Shown: piece after piece, positions 26,781-34,836 of the stretch
Layout: each line of letters opens with the position of its first letter
Numbering within the stretch: the first letter of the stretch is position 1
Source: an uncultured Pelagibacteraceae bacterium
GTDB lineage: Bacteria; Pseudomonadota; Alphaproteobacteria; Pelagibacterales; Pelagibacteraceae
Length of the DNA stretch: 38,890 nt
Assembly: GCA_902595725.1 (NCBI GenBank)
Contig: CACJRJ010000013.1
Span: forward strand, 1-38,890
Direction: 5' to 3'
The notes under the pieces: model-generated
Told to the model about the DNA's origin: nothing
The model's database searches: none
Seen by the model: the letters and a program-made list of their open reading frames with translations, nothing else
Position numbers and translations under genes: made by a program

Positions 26781-27272
26781 TTATTTTGGTTTTTTTTTTA
26801 CTGAAGAGCTTTGTTTGATACGCCACTTATTTAGATTTTTTTTTAATTTTTCATCGCTCAAAGAAATTATAGATGCCGCTAATAATGCAGCATTAATTGC
26901 TCCATCTTCTCCTATAGCTACAGTAGCAACTGGTATTCCTTTAGGCATTTGGGCAATAGATAATAAACTATCTAAACCCTTTAATTTTTTACTTTCAATT
27001 GGAACACCAATAACTGGTATTGTGGTAAGTGAAGCAATCATACCGGGCAAATGTGCGGAACCTCCTGCGCCAGCTATAATTACAGAAAAATTGTTTTTTT
27101 CTGCTTTTTTTGCGTAATCATACATTCGATTAGGCGTTCTATGAGCAGATATAATTTTTGTTTCAAATTTTACTTTTAAAATTTTAAACACTTTTTGACA
27201 CAGTTTCATTGTTTTAAAATCTGATTGGCTTCCCATAACAATAGAAACTTTATGTATTTTTTTTGATTGCAT
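26781..27272 (-). CDS. purE: N5-carboxyaminoimidazole ribonucleotide mutase
   Basis: The 163-residue class I PurE converts N5-CAIR to CAIR. The substrate-binding motifs [10 protein letters not shown] (13-22), [10 protein letters not shown] and [15 protein letters not shown] are all present, including the active-site His of SAHR. A basic tail ([14 protein letters not shown]) extends the C terminus. It is the first gene of the purE-purK operon, which appears to also carry the MBL hydrolase and acetyltransferase. Confidence 0.97.
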   Translation of the reverse strand: MQSKKIHKVSIVMGSQSDFKTMKLCQKVFKILKVKFETKIISAHRTPNRMYDYAKKAEKNNFSVIIAGAGGSAHLPGMIASLTTIPVIGVPIESKKLKGLDSLLSIAQMPKGIPVATVAIGEDGAINAALLAASIISLSDEKLKKNLNKWRIKQSSSVKKKPK

Positions 27273-27364
27273 AAGACTTAATAAATGAACAGTCTTTAAC
27301 TTATTTCAAATTAAATTAACTTTTTCAATAAAATTAGTAATGTAAGTGAAAATAAAATAAAAAT

Positions 27365-27751
27365 ATGTTATTTAGAATTATAATGAAAATATTGGCTTTT
27401 TTTATACTGTTAATTTGCACAAGTTCTTTTGCTGATGAGTATGAGACAAATTTTAACATCGAAAAATTTAAACTTGCTCAAAATAATGGTAAAATAGTTG
27501 TCATTCATTCCTGGAATAAATCTTGTGGAACATGTGCAAAACAGAAACCAATACTGGAAAAAGCAAAAAAAGACTTTGAGAACATTATTTTTATGAATTT
27601 TGAACAAACTAAAAATAAAGACATCGGAGAACTATTAAACATTGATTATTGGACAACTATCGTTGTTTATAAGGATAATAAAGAATTAGCTCGTGAGATA
27701 GGATTGTATAATGAAAGAGATATATATAATCTTATAAAAAAAGGTATTTAA
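27365..27751 (+). CDS. Exported thioredoxin-like protein
   Basis: The product has 128 residues, or 122 from the second ATG at 27383 (MKILAFF). A signal peptide ends near SFA (residue 23). The active-site motif is CGTC (Cys54 and Cys57) after VVIHSWNKS, then PILEKAKKDFENIIFMNFE, the usual thioredoxin-like strand order. The cis-Pro position is occupied by WTT rather than TxP, so redox behaviour may differ from a classical thioredoxin. It probably works in the periplasm. It stands 13 bases before the M19 gene and begins a five-gene cassette. Confidence 0.82.
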   Translation: MLFRIIMKILAFFILLICTSSFADEYETNFNIEKFKLAQNNGKIVVIHSWNKSCGTCAKQKPILEKAKKDFENIIFMNFEQTKNKDIGELLNIDYWTTIVVYKDNKELAREIGLYNERDIYNLIKKGI

Positions 27752-27764
27752 TCTTAAAATTAAA

Positions 27765-28730
27765 ATGAATTATAAAATTGATAATTTACAATATTGTAAT
27801 TGGTCTAGAGAAATTTTTGAAATTAACAGAGAAGCAGAATTAGATGCTGTTCATGTTACAATAGTTTATCATGAAGATTATGACGAATTATTAAAAAGAA
27901 TAGATGAATGGAATATATATTTTAAAGATAATTCTGATTTAATTTTTCATGGTAAAAGTTATAAAGATATAGAAAAAGCTAAAGAACAAAAAAAAACAGC
28001 TATATTTTTTGGTTTTCAAAACTGCTCACCAATCGAAGATGACATTAACTTAATTGAAAAAATACATCATCTAGGATGTAAATTTATGCAGCTTACTTAT
28101 AACAATCAATCTCTTCTAGCCACAGGATGTTATGAAAAAATTGATAGTGGAGTTACTAATTTTGGAAAAGAAGTTATTAAAGAAATGAATAGAGTTGGTA
28201 TTGTAATTGACATGTCTCATTCTGCGGAAAAAAGTACATTTGACGCAATAGAGATAAGTGAAAAGCCAATTGCAATAACTCATGCAAACCCATTATTTTG
28301 GCACAAGGCAATCAGAAATAAATCTAATGAATTATTAAAAACTTTAGCTGATAGCGGTGGCATGATTGGTCTTTCATTATATCCTCACCACCTTAAAGAT
28401 GGAACTAATTGTAATTTAGAAAACTTTTGTGAAATGACAGCAAAAACTGCTGAATTGATAGGAGTAAAGAATATAGGCATAGGTTCAGATTTATGTTTAA
28501 AACAACCAGATGCAATAGTTGAATGGATGAGAAATGGTACTTGGACAAAAACAAAAAATTATGGAGAAGGAGCAAAAAATAAAGCTGGTTTTCCAAAACA
28601 ACCAGCCTGGTTTGAAGATGCAAGAGGATTTAAAAATTTGGAAACTGGCCTAAAAAAAATTGGATTTAACCAAGGTGAAGTAGAAGGAATTTTAGGAAAT
28701 AATTGGTATAATTTTTATAAAAATATTTAA
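27765..28730 (+). CDS. Divergent M19 'membrane dipeptidase' family protein
   Basis: This 321-residue TIM-barrel amidohydrolase belongs to the renal dipeptidase family. Present are the two distal metal His residues in DMSHS and THANP and the Asp in GIGSDL. Missing or changed by eye: the N-terminal HxD metal pair, and the bridging Glu, which is replaced by Gln in FFGFQN. The same Gln variant occurs, as I remember, in the 'dipeptidase' gene beside the dimethylglycine genes of Pseudomonas. A betaine-related amidase or other hydrolase activity is therefore more likely than dipeptide cleavage. No signal peptide is seen, so it should be cytoplasmic. The next gene starts 1 base after its stop. Confidence 0.82.
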   Translation: MNYKIDNLQYCNWSREIFEINREAELDAVHVTIVYHEDYDELLKRIDEWNIYFKDNSDLIFHGKSYKDIEKAKEQKKTAIFFGFQNCSPIEDDINLIEKIHHLGCKFMQLTYNNQSLLATGCYEKIDSGVTNFGKEVIKEMNRVGIVIDMSHSAEKSTFDAIEISEKPIAITHANPLFWHKAIRNKSNELLKTLADSGGMIGLSLYPHHLKDGTNCNLENFCEMTAKTAELIGVKNIGIGSDLCLKQPDAIVEWMRNGTWTKTKNYGEGAKNKAGFPKQPAWFEDARGFKNLETGLKKIGFNQGEVEGILGNNWYNFYKNI

Positions 28731-28731
28731 A

Positions 28732-30390
28732 ATGCAAATAGAACTAAGAGATCCAAAGGTTATTATGAAATTATCAAGACTTGGATCTTTTCATCAATCA
28801 AAATTATCTTTTTTAAGATCTTTTTTAAAAGAATTTAAAGATTGGGAATATAATAAAAATCTATTTGATTTAGACGAAAATGGATATGGAAGAGCAGTTT
28901 ATTCATTTTCAAAAAAAAATAGAACTTATTCGTTAATTTGCTTTGCAAATAAAATAAGTGACGAAGAAAGATCAGATAGAGTAATTGCAACAAAATGGGA
29001 TGCAGCTTTTGTATTACATGATGGGATTCCTACAAAACAAGATATTGAGAGATTAGAACTAAATGTTCCAAAACAAGAAGTTGGTAGACTTTCATATAAG
29101 GAATTAACGCTTTCAAGGGCAAATAAATCAGTCAGAGCTTTTGAGCATGTTATAGATAGCCTTTCAAATGGAAGACAACCTGATAAAGAATTTTTATCAA
29201 AAGTTGGATACCTTTATAGAACTACTGCTGTTTATGGATCAGGAAAATTTGGACTGGCTGATAGGTTTAGAATTAAAAATAGAGAAGAAATTTGTGGACC
29301 ATTCAGATTGGAAATGATGTTAGTTTATTTAGTTAGACAATTTACTTTTGATCAAGTTAATCATATAGCAAATTATAGAAATCCAAAAAAGTTTGTTGAA
29401 CTAGATAAAGAAATTTCTAGAAATTTAGGAATTGGAAATTCTACAGGTCTTGGAATGGCACCTTTTATTGTAAATCATCCAACACTTTTAAATAATTGGA
29501 TACTTGCCAGGGAAAAAGCTTTAAAAAAAATTAGAGAAGTAAAAAATGTAAAAAAAGAAGATTTTGATATTTTTGTTGAATGCTTAAAAAAATCTCTAAA
29601 GAATATAACCTCTTGGAATACGGAAAGTGAATTTCAAAAAAATAAAATAAAACAATTAATAACAGATTTAAATAAATTGCTAAATTTTATTAGTACTTTT
29701 AATTTTCAAGAAGAATTTTCTTTTAATAATCTATATTTATGGACAGAAAAAAATCTAGATTTAGAGTGTTCAGAGTATATTGTTTCCATGATGCTAGAAC
29801 CTTACGATTCTATTGTTGATCCTTTAATTCATCAAATGAGTTCTGAGGAAGAAAAATTCTTTAATATACCAGGAGACAGAACTATACTAGATTTAAGAAA
29901 TATATTAGAAGAAAAATACACTGATATTTTAAAAATTGATTTTAATAAAAAAGAAAGCAATGAAAATTTTTGGTTTATTTCAAAAAATAAAGAGGAACCA
30001 AGAATAGCAAAAAGATATAACGAACAAGGATCAGATTTAGAACAACCTTTGGCAATAGCCAGGGATATAAAAAAGCTATATGAAAGAATATCAAATCAAA
30101 AAAATAGCTTAAGTATCGGCAGATTCTTAATAGAAAATAATGACCTTAGGCATGTTGTAAGAAGAGCATTTATTTCAGAAAAATTTCCTTACTCAGAAAT
30201 TCAAGATAATACTATTGGATCTAATCTAATGCCTATAGATATGTTGAGGTTGAAATTATCATTTTTTGGAGCAGTAAAATTTGATCCTAAATCAGATAAA
30301 TGGTTAAGAATAAGTATGTTTCAAGGCGCACCATTACCAAATGAATTAAAAAAATTTAATGATCACTGGGTGTATAATTCTTTAAATTAA
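28732..30390 (+). CDS. Large conserved-type protein of unknown function
   Basis: The 552-residue soluble protein has no signal peptide or membrane helix. I recognise no family. Visible features are a basic helical N terminus (KLSRLGSFHQSKLSFLRSF), a TKWDAAFVLHDG segment near 98-109, GSGKFGLADRF near 175, a FRLEMMLVYLVRQF helix near 190, GNSTGLGMAPFIVNHPTLLNNW near 238, and a DRTILDLRNILEEKY stretch near 382. GSGKFG resembles but does not meet a P-loop. It lies 1 base after the M19 gene and its stop overlaps the next start by one base (TTAATG), so the products are probably made in fixed ratio and may form a complex. Confidence 0.72.
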   Translation: MQIELRDPKVIMKLSRLGSFHQSKLSFLRSFLKEFKDWEYNKNLFDLDENGYGRAVYSFSKKNRTYSLICFANKISDEERSDRVIATKWDAAFVLHDGIPTKQDIERLELNVPKQEVGRLSYKELTLSRANKSVRAFEHVIDSLSNGRQPDKEFLSKVGYLYRTTAVYGSGKFGLADRFRIKNREEICGPFRLEMMLVYLVRQFTFDQVNHIANYRNPKKFVELDKEISRNLGIGNSTGLGMAPFIVNHPTLLNNWILAREKALKKIREVKNVKKEDFDIFVECLKKSLKNITSWNTESEFQKNKIKQLITDLNKLLNFISTFNFQEEFSFNNLYLWTEKNLDLECSEYIVSMMLEPYDSIVDPLIHQMSSEEEKFFNIPGDRTILDLRNILEEKYTDILKIDFNKKESNENFWFISKNKEEPRIAKRYNEQGSDLEQPLAIARDIKKLYERISNQKNSLSIGRFLIENNDLRHVVRRAFISEKFPYSEIQDNTIGSNLMPIDMLRLKLSFFGAVKFDPKSDKWLRISMFQGAPLPNELKKFNDHWVYNSLN

Positions 30391-31001
30391 TGAAAACATT
30401 AAGTGAAATAGACACGACTTCAAAAAGAGCAACAAAAAGCGCAGGTTTTTCTTGGGGAATTGCTGAGGAAGTAGGAAAGAATATGAGGTTGCTAGAATTA
30501 TTTGGATTAGCTGGAATAAAAAATTTAAATAAATATTTAAAAGATTGTAAAAACAAGCAGTTCCAAAAAATAGCTTTAATCTCAGATATAAATGAAGCAA
30601 ACAAAAATTCTTTTTGTCCAATTATTTTAGGTACTAATTTTATTGATCAGGTAAATTTGCTAAACAAGAAAAATAATATTCAAATATCAAATGTAGCTTT
30701 TCCAATATTATTTTTACCTTTCGTAAGTAGAGCATCTGAGATTATAGGTAAAAAAATTTTTTTAAAAATTGATGAAAAAGAATTTTTACTTAATCTAAAT
30801 CAGTCTATCTATTCAAATTATTTAAAAAATGAAATTTTAGAAAATTGTAAGATTATAAATATTAGTTTTTTAGAAAATAATAATTTATTTAACGAAAATG
30901 AATGGAGTGAGCTTTACAAATTGTCAGAAGAAACATTTGTTGAAGAGACAGAATCGCTGAAAATAGGGGGCGCTGGCGCTGGATTAACTGATAATGATTG
31001 A
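30390..31001 (+). CDS. DUF3726-like protein
   Basis: The 203-residue protein starts with a segment that resembles the DUF3726 pattern: LSEIDTTSKRATKSAGFSWGIAEEVGKNMRLL. The family's function is not established. The remaining part is AT-rich, helix/strand mixed, with no clear catalytic motif. It ends in a Gly/Ala-rich tail (KIGGAGAGLTDND). Its start overlaps the stop of the 552-residue gene and its end overlaps the next small gene by 8 bases. The pairing with the 552-residue protein is the best clue to its role. The domain call comes from memory. Confidence 0.65.
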   Translation: MKTLSEIDTTSKRATKSAGFSWGIAEEVGKNMRLLELFGLAGIKNLNKYLKDCKNKQFQKIALISDINEANKNSFCPIILGTNFIDQVNLLNKKNNIQISNVAFPILFLPFVSRASEIIGKKIFLKIDEKEFLLNLNQSIYSNYLKNEILENCKIINISFLENNNLFNENEWSELYKLSEETFVEETESLKIGGAGAGLTDND

Positions 31002-31155
31002 AGATATAGATAAAAATAAAACAATTGAAAGTGAATTAGACGATATTTGTGAGGAATGTAAAAATATTGATAAAAGTGTGACTGAAAATTTAATGCTTAC
31101 AGGATACAAGCTATGTAAATCTTGTAGAATATCAAAAACTATATTTCCACTTTAA
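30994..31155 (+). CDS. 53-residue four-cysteine protein (likely zinc ribbon)
   Basis: ATG at 30994 overlaps the end of the DUF3726-like gene by 8 bases. The 53-residue product contains CEEC (residues 19-22) and CKSC (42-45), a two-knuckle arrangement typical of a small zinc-binding fold. There is no signal peptide. The stop at 31153-31155 overlaps the 3' end of the convergent YIP1-type gene. The coupling to four upstream genes argues that it is real even though it is short. Partner and function are unknown. Confidence 0.6.
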   Translation: MIEDIDKNKTIESELDDICEECKNIDKSVTENLMLTGYKLCKSCRISKTIFPL

Positions 31156-31706
31156 CTAATATTACTTATAGGCAAGGAATCCATTCTACTCATTACAAAT
31201 GAGATAGATAAAAATACTATAATTAAAAAAGACAAGAATACAATTCCAAAGGCTTTAAAACTAGATTTTAAATTTAGAATTTGTTTAGTAGCAATTATTA
31301 AAGATGCAAAAATCCAAAATTGAGTCAAAAATACAATGGGAATTACAAATTCTGGCGTAACAGCAAAAAATCTTAGCAAACCAGGTGCATGAGCGTATCC
31401 AACAGCTATTAATATTTTTCTAAATGTTACTTTTGTTTCTTTATCAGAAAATAATTTAACTCCGATTACATAAATAAAAATTGCCCAAACAAGCCAAGTT
31501 AAAATTGCAGTTAATCCAGAAATGCCTATAGAAGTTTTAATGATTGAGTTTGCAGCTACAGCACCAGCAATACCGTCCAGAATCATTACTAATCCGGCGA
31601 AATATATTCCTGCTTCACCAAAAAATCTATTATCACTATATAAATTTTTATCGAGCTTTATAGAACTAAATACAATACTTAAAAACTGTGCAAACATAAT
31701 ATTCAA
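31152..31706 (-). CDS. YIP1-family integral membrane protein
   Basis: The 184-residue protein has about five hydrophobic helices and the YIP1 pattern: an N-terminal FFGEAGIYFAGL helix region, then GYAHAPGLLRFFAV in the middle and a final hydrophobic segment FLSFLIIVFLSISFVM. Bacterial YIP1 proteins have no settled function. The gene converges on the small four-cysteine gene with a 4-base overlap. Its start is 43 bases from the stop of the upstream minus-strand operon, with a strong terminator in between, so it is probably transcribed separately. Confidence 0.75.
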   Translation of the reverse strand: MNIMFAQFLSIVFSSIKLDKNLYSDNRFFGEAGIYFAGLVMILDGIAGAVAANSIIKTSIGISGLTAILTWLVWAIFIYVIGVKLFSDKETKVTFRKILIAVGYAHAPGLLRFFAVTPEFVIPIVFLTQFWIFASLIIATKQILNLKSSFKAFGIVFLSFLIIVFLSISFVMSRMDSLPISNIS

Positions 31707-31709
31707 ACT

Positions 31710-31741
31710 GAAAAATAGGGGAAATATTAATTTCCCCTATT
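31710..31741 (-). terminator. Rho-independent terminator of the binding protein-permease-MetF-DmdA-like operon
   Basis: AATAGGGGAAAT (31714-31725) pairs perfectly with ATTTCCCCTATT (31730-31741) around a four-base loop. On the minus strand the stem is followed by TTTTC, with the DmdA-like stop 9 bases before it. This fits an intrinsic terminator for the minus-strand operon. Confidence 0.85.
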
Positions 31742-31749
31742 AAAAATTA

Positions 31750-33108
31750 TTAACCTTTAACTACTTCTCTTGTATTTGCGTGGAAAGATTCTTTAAATGG
31801 TATATCAACCACTACTGCATCAACAGGTGTTCCTGGAGTATCAGAATATTTAGAAGGTAAATGAACTTTATATTTAGTTCCAACTTTACCTTTAGGAAAA
31901 CCGTTAGCATTTAAAGTTCCATCAAAAGGAACATATCCCATTGCAATGTTTTGTTTTTTTTCAGGGTGATACCAAGGCGATGTAATAAACCCTACAGGAT
32001 CTCCACCATCAGCATTTGATATTAACCAAAAATCTGGTGCATATTCTTCAATTGGTTTTCCTCCTAATTCAAGTCCAACTAATTGAAGTTTATAAGGTTT
32101 TTTTCCTGCCTTAATTTCAGCACCCATTTTTTCTAAAGCTGCTTTACCAACATAATCAGTCTTCTTATTCCATTCACCTTTTCCTGATAAAGAAACTTGA
32201 TAACCAAGGTTGCACTGAAAAGGATTATGTTGTTGATCCATGTCTTGTCCCCATGAAAGAATCCCTGCTTGAATTCTTCTATGATGAGCGGGAGCGATAA
32301 CCATTAAATTATGTTTTTTTCCAGCATCAAGAACAGCGTTCCACATATCATCAGCATATAAAGTTGCATTTCTTAAATATATTTCATATCCAGCTTCTCC
32401 TGAGAAACCAGATTGAGAAATTACACAGCTTCTTCCAGCAACTTTAACCTCAGCCAAGCCATAGAAAGGCATATTGTCCAGATCAACTTGATCACCAAGC
32501 AAATCTTTCATTAAAGCTTTTGATTTTGGGCCTTGAATTTGTACAGGGCAAGCGTCAATTTCTTCAACTGTGCAATTAAATCTTCCATCATGATTAACAC
32601 CTTGAAGATACATTCCAATATCAGAGTCTGATAATGAAAACCAAAATTCATCTTTTGAAATTCTAAGAAGAATTGGATCATTTAAAACTCCACCATAAGC
32701 ATTACATAAAATTACATATCTTGCTCTCATTGGAGAGATTTTGGTTGCGTCTCTAGTTATTACATAGTCAGTAAATTTTTCTGCGTCTGGGCCTTTTACT
32801 CTAATTTGTCTTTCAACAGCAACATTCCACATTGTAACATGATTAACAATCGCATCATATTCAACCATTGCTCCACCATCTTCAGGCTTAACATAGCCTC
32901 TTGGATGATAAATACGATTATAAACTGTTGCTCTCCAACAACCTGCTTGCATTGATAAATGCCAATAAGGAGATTTTCTTACTCTTGTTGAAATTAACAT
33001 TTCAACTTTTGTTGGTCCACTCTGTCTTAAATTGTATGGAACTTCACGATCTGATTGATCAACTGAAGTTACATGTTTTAGTTTAGTATAGTCAAATTCA
33101 TTAGACAT
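31750..33108 (-). CDS. DmdA-like GcvT-fold tetrahydrofolate-dependent demethylase
   Basis: The 452-residue protein has the GcvT fold and is closest, by eye, to the DMSP demethylase DmdA: WNVAVERQIRVKGPDAEKF, RARYVILCNAYGGVLNDP, DEFWFSLSDSDIGMYL, CPVQIQGPKSKALM and SGFSGEAGYEIYL. DmdA itself is about 370 residues, so this paralogue has an extended N terminus and inserts and should not be called DmdA. It would transfer a methyl group from a substrate to THF. The gene overlaps the MetF-like gene by 8 bases and is in an operon with an osmolyte-type binding protein and permease. Substrate candidates are methylated betaine or sulfonium compounds. Confidence 0.78.
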   Translation of the reverse strand: MSNEFDYTKLKHVTSVDQSDREVPYNLRQSGPTKVEMLISTRVRKSPYWHLSMQAGCWRATVYNRIYHPRGYVKPEDGGAMVEYDAIVNHVTMWNVAVERQIRVKGPDAEKFTDYVITRDATKISPMRARYVILCNAYGGVLNDPILLRISKDEFWFSLSDSDIGMYLQGVNHDGRFNCTVEEIDACPVQIQGPKSKALMKDLLGDQVDLDNMPFYGLAEVKVAGRSCVISQSGFSGEAGYEIYLRNATLYADDMWNAVLDAGKKHNLMVIAPAHHRRIQAGILSWGQDMDQQHNPFQCNLGYQVSLSGKGEWNKKTDYVGKAALEKMGAEIKAGKKPYKLQLVGLELGGKPIEEYAPDFWLISNADGGDPVGFITSPWYHPEKKQNIAMGYVPFDGTLNANGFPKGKVGTKYKVHLPSKYSDTPGTPVDAVVVDIPFKESFHANTREVVKG

Positions 33109-33829
33109 ATTTGTTCTCCATCAACCACTTGTTTGTTTCCTTCAAGCCGCCGAATGTATAAATGTGGAAGAAATCAGTATGCGATTTAACTTTCCCAATT
33201 AAGTCATTTGGGTCTTTAGGTTTCAATAAATCTAACGCCTTACTAAAATTAGATTTAAGAAAGTTTATGGAATTTTTTGCACCTACAATATTAGCAAATT
33301 TAATTAAGCTAGTGATTTTTAGTGGTCCAGTAATTCCGACATGAACTGGTACTGTTTGTTTAGAAATAAAGTCTACTATTAATTGAGGATCTAATAACCA
33401 TTGAGTCACTATATAGTCCGCATAAGGCTTTTTATCTTTCATAGCTTCTTCTAATTTTGAATCGGATATATCAGGACTCCCCTCTGGATGTCCAGCGATT
33501 CCTATCTTCATCTTTTCAAAATATCCTGTCTCCAATAGTTGTATTGAGCTATCAAATTTTCCAATAGGGTCTCTACTGCCGCCTATAACTAAAGCTTGCT
33601 TTACACCTACATTTTTACATCTATTAACAAAATCTTTTAGTTGTTCTTCATTTTCAATAGATCTAGCTGGAAAATGGGGTATTGGATTGAAGCCTTTTTT
33701 GACTAATTTAGAAGCTTGTTCTGAGGTTTCTTTATAATCACCACCAGGTAGCATAGTTACATATACATCCTTTAATGCTGGCAAAGTATCTAAGTCAGTT
33801 TTAGGACCAATTTCTAAAGAAAAATTCAT
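33101..33829 (-). CDS. MetF-like methylenetetrahydrofolate reductase
   Basis: The 242-residue protein matches the FAD-binding TIM barrel of MetF: the catalytic Glu6 in FSLEIGP (Glu28 in E. coli), FPARSIENEEQL, GVKQALVIGGSRDP, GIAGHPEGSPD and VTQWLLDP. It is shorter than the usual 290-300 residues. In this operon it probably runs in the oxidative direction, converting 5-methyl-THF to methylene-THF made by the coupled demethylase. The 8-base overlap with the demethylase gene shows translational coupling. Confidence 0.8.
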   Translation of the reverse strand: MNFSLEIGPKTDLDTLPALKDVYVTMLPGGDYKETSEQASKLVKKGFNPIPHFPARSIENEEQLKDFVNRCKNVGVKQALVIGGSRDPIGKFDSSIQLLETGYFEKMKIGIAGHPEGSPDISDSKLEEAMKDKKPYADYIVTQWLLDPQLIVDFISKQTVPVHVGITGPLKITSLIKFANIVGAKNSINFLKSNFSKALDLLKPKDPNDLIGKVKSHTDFFHIYTFGGLKETNKWLMENKYV

Positions 33830-33892
33830 TCAGGGATATTTATTTATTTTAAAAAGACTGTCTATAAAAATCGCAGAGACAAATTGGTCAGG

Positions 33893-34777
33893 TTATCTTT
33901 TTATTCCTCTATGCTTTTGTATTCTTCGACCATATTCTTGAGCAGCCCTATCAAAAATTATCGCTAAAGCTACTATCGCTAAACCGTTAAACAATCCTAG
34001 AGCCAAATATTGGTTTAAAACTGCTCTTAAAATAGGCACTCCTAAACCTTTTACTCCAATCATAGAAGCAATAACAACCATTGCTAAAGCCATCATAATT
34101 GTTTGATTAACACCAGCAAATACAGTTGGAAGAGCCAAAGGTATTTGTACGGTTCTTAATTTTTGTAATTTTGTTGCACCAAAAGCTTCACTTGCTTCTA
34201 TTGTTTCTTTATCTACTTCTCTTATACCTAAGTTTGTTAACCTTATTATCGGTGGAACTGCATATATACAAATAGCTATTAAACCAGGAACTTTACCTAT
34301 ACCAAGTAACATAAGTATTGGAATTAAATAAACAAAACTTGGAATTGTTTGCATCATATCTAAAACAGGTAATATTGTTCTTTCAGCCCTATTAGAACGA
34401 GCCATTATAACACCCATTGGTATTCCTACAGTCATACATATGATTACACATACAGTTATGATTGCGACTGTAGCCATACAATCTTTCCACATTCCAAAGT
34501 AACCTATTAAAAAGAAAGATATTGCTGCACCTAAAACAAGCTTCCAACTTTTTGATGCCATCCAGGCCAAACCGCAAATTATACCTATGATTATTGGCCA
34601 TGGAGAATTCATCATCAATTTTTCTAACCAGACTAAAAAATATAATAATGGATCAAAAAATGATTCTATACTATCTCCATATGCTCTTGAAAAATCTCTA
34701 AAAGCGAAATCGATACTTTTTCTAAATTCAGCAAGCGCCGAACGTTCCATAACAGGAAACTTAGTAAAAAATTCCAT
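33893..34777 (-). CDS. ProW-type betaine ABC transporter permease
   Basis: The 294-residue single-domain permease has about six helices and the ATPase-contact loop GIREVDKETIEASEAFGA near 195-212, followed by GVNQTIMMALAMVVIASMIGVKGLG. This matches ProW/ChoW-type permeases. Being unfused, it should act as a homodimer, unlike TmoW. It belongs with the binding protein upstream and the MetF-like and DmdA-like genes downstream (63-base gap). No ATP-binding subunit gene is within this operon. Confidence 0.88.
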   Translation of the reverse strand: MEFFTKFPVMERSALAEFRKSIDFAFRDFSRAYGDSIESFFDPLLYFLVWLEKLMMNSPWPIIIGIICGLAWMASKSWKLVLGAAISFFLIGYFGMWKDCMATVAIITVCVIICMTVGIPMGVIMARSNRAERTILPVLDMMQTIPSFVYLIPILMLLGIGKVPGLIAICIYAVPPIIRLTNLGIREVDKETIEASEAFGATKLQKLRTVQIPLALPTVFAGVNQTIMMALAMVVIASMIGVKGLGVPILRAVLNQYLALGLFNGLAIVALAIIFDRAAQEYGRRIQKHRGIKR

Positions 34778-34787
34778 TAAATTCCTA

Positions 34788-34820
34788 AAAAATTAACGAG
34801 CCTATTTTTTGATAGGCTCG
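34788..34820 (-). terminator. Hairpin between the binding-protein and permease genes
   Basis: CGAGCCTAT (34797-34805) pairs perfectly with ATAGGCTCG (34812-34820). On the minus strand the stem is followed by TTAATTTTTT. It would partially terminate or protect the 3' end of the binding-protein transcript, raising its level over the permease. This parallels the terminator after tmoX. Confidence 0.75.
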
Positions 34821-34836
34821 ATAAATAATTTATATA

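Noticed and set aside
28732-30390. P-loop ATPase reading of the 552-residue protein from GSGKFG
   Set aside because: The segment lacks the preceding hydrophobic strand and the GK[ST] ending of Walker A, and no Walker B was found.
31750-33108. Naming the GcvT-fold protein DmdA
   Set aside because: It resembles DmdA but is about 80 residues longer, and no DMSP-specific residue could be confirmed by eye. I therefore call it DmdA-like without a symbol.
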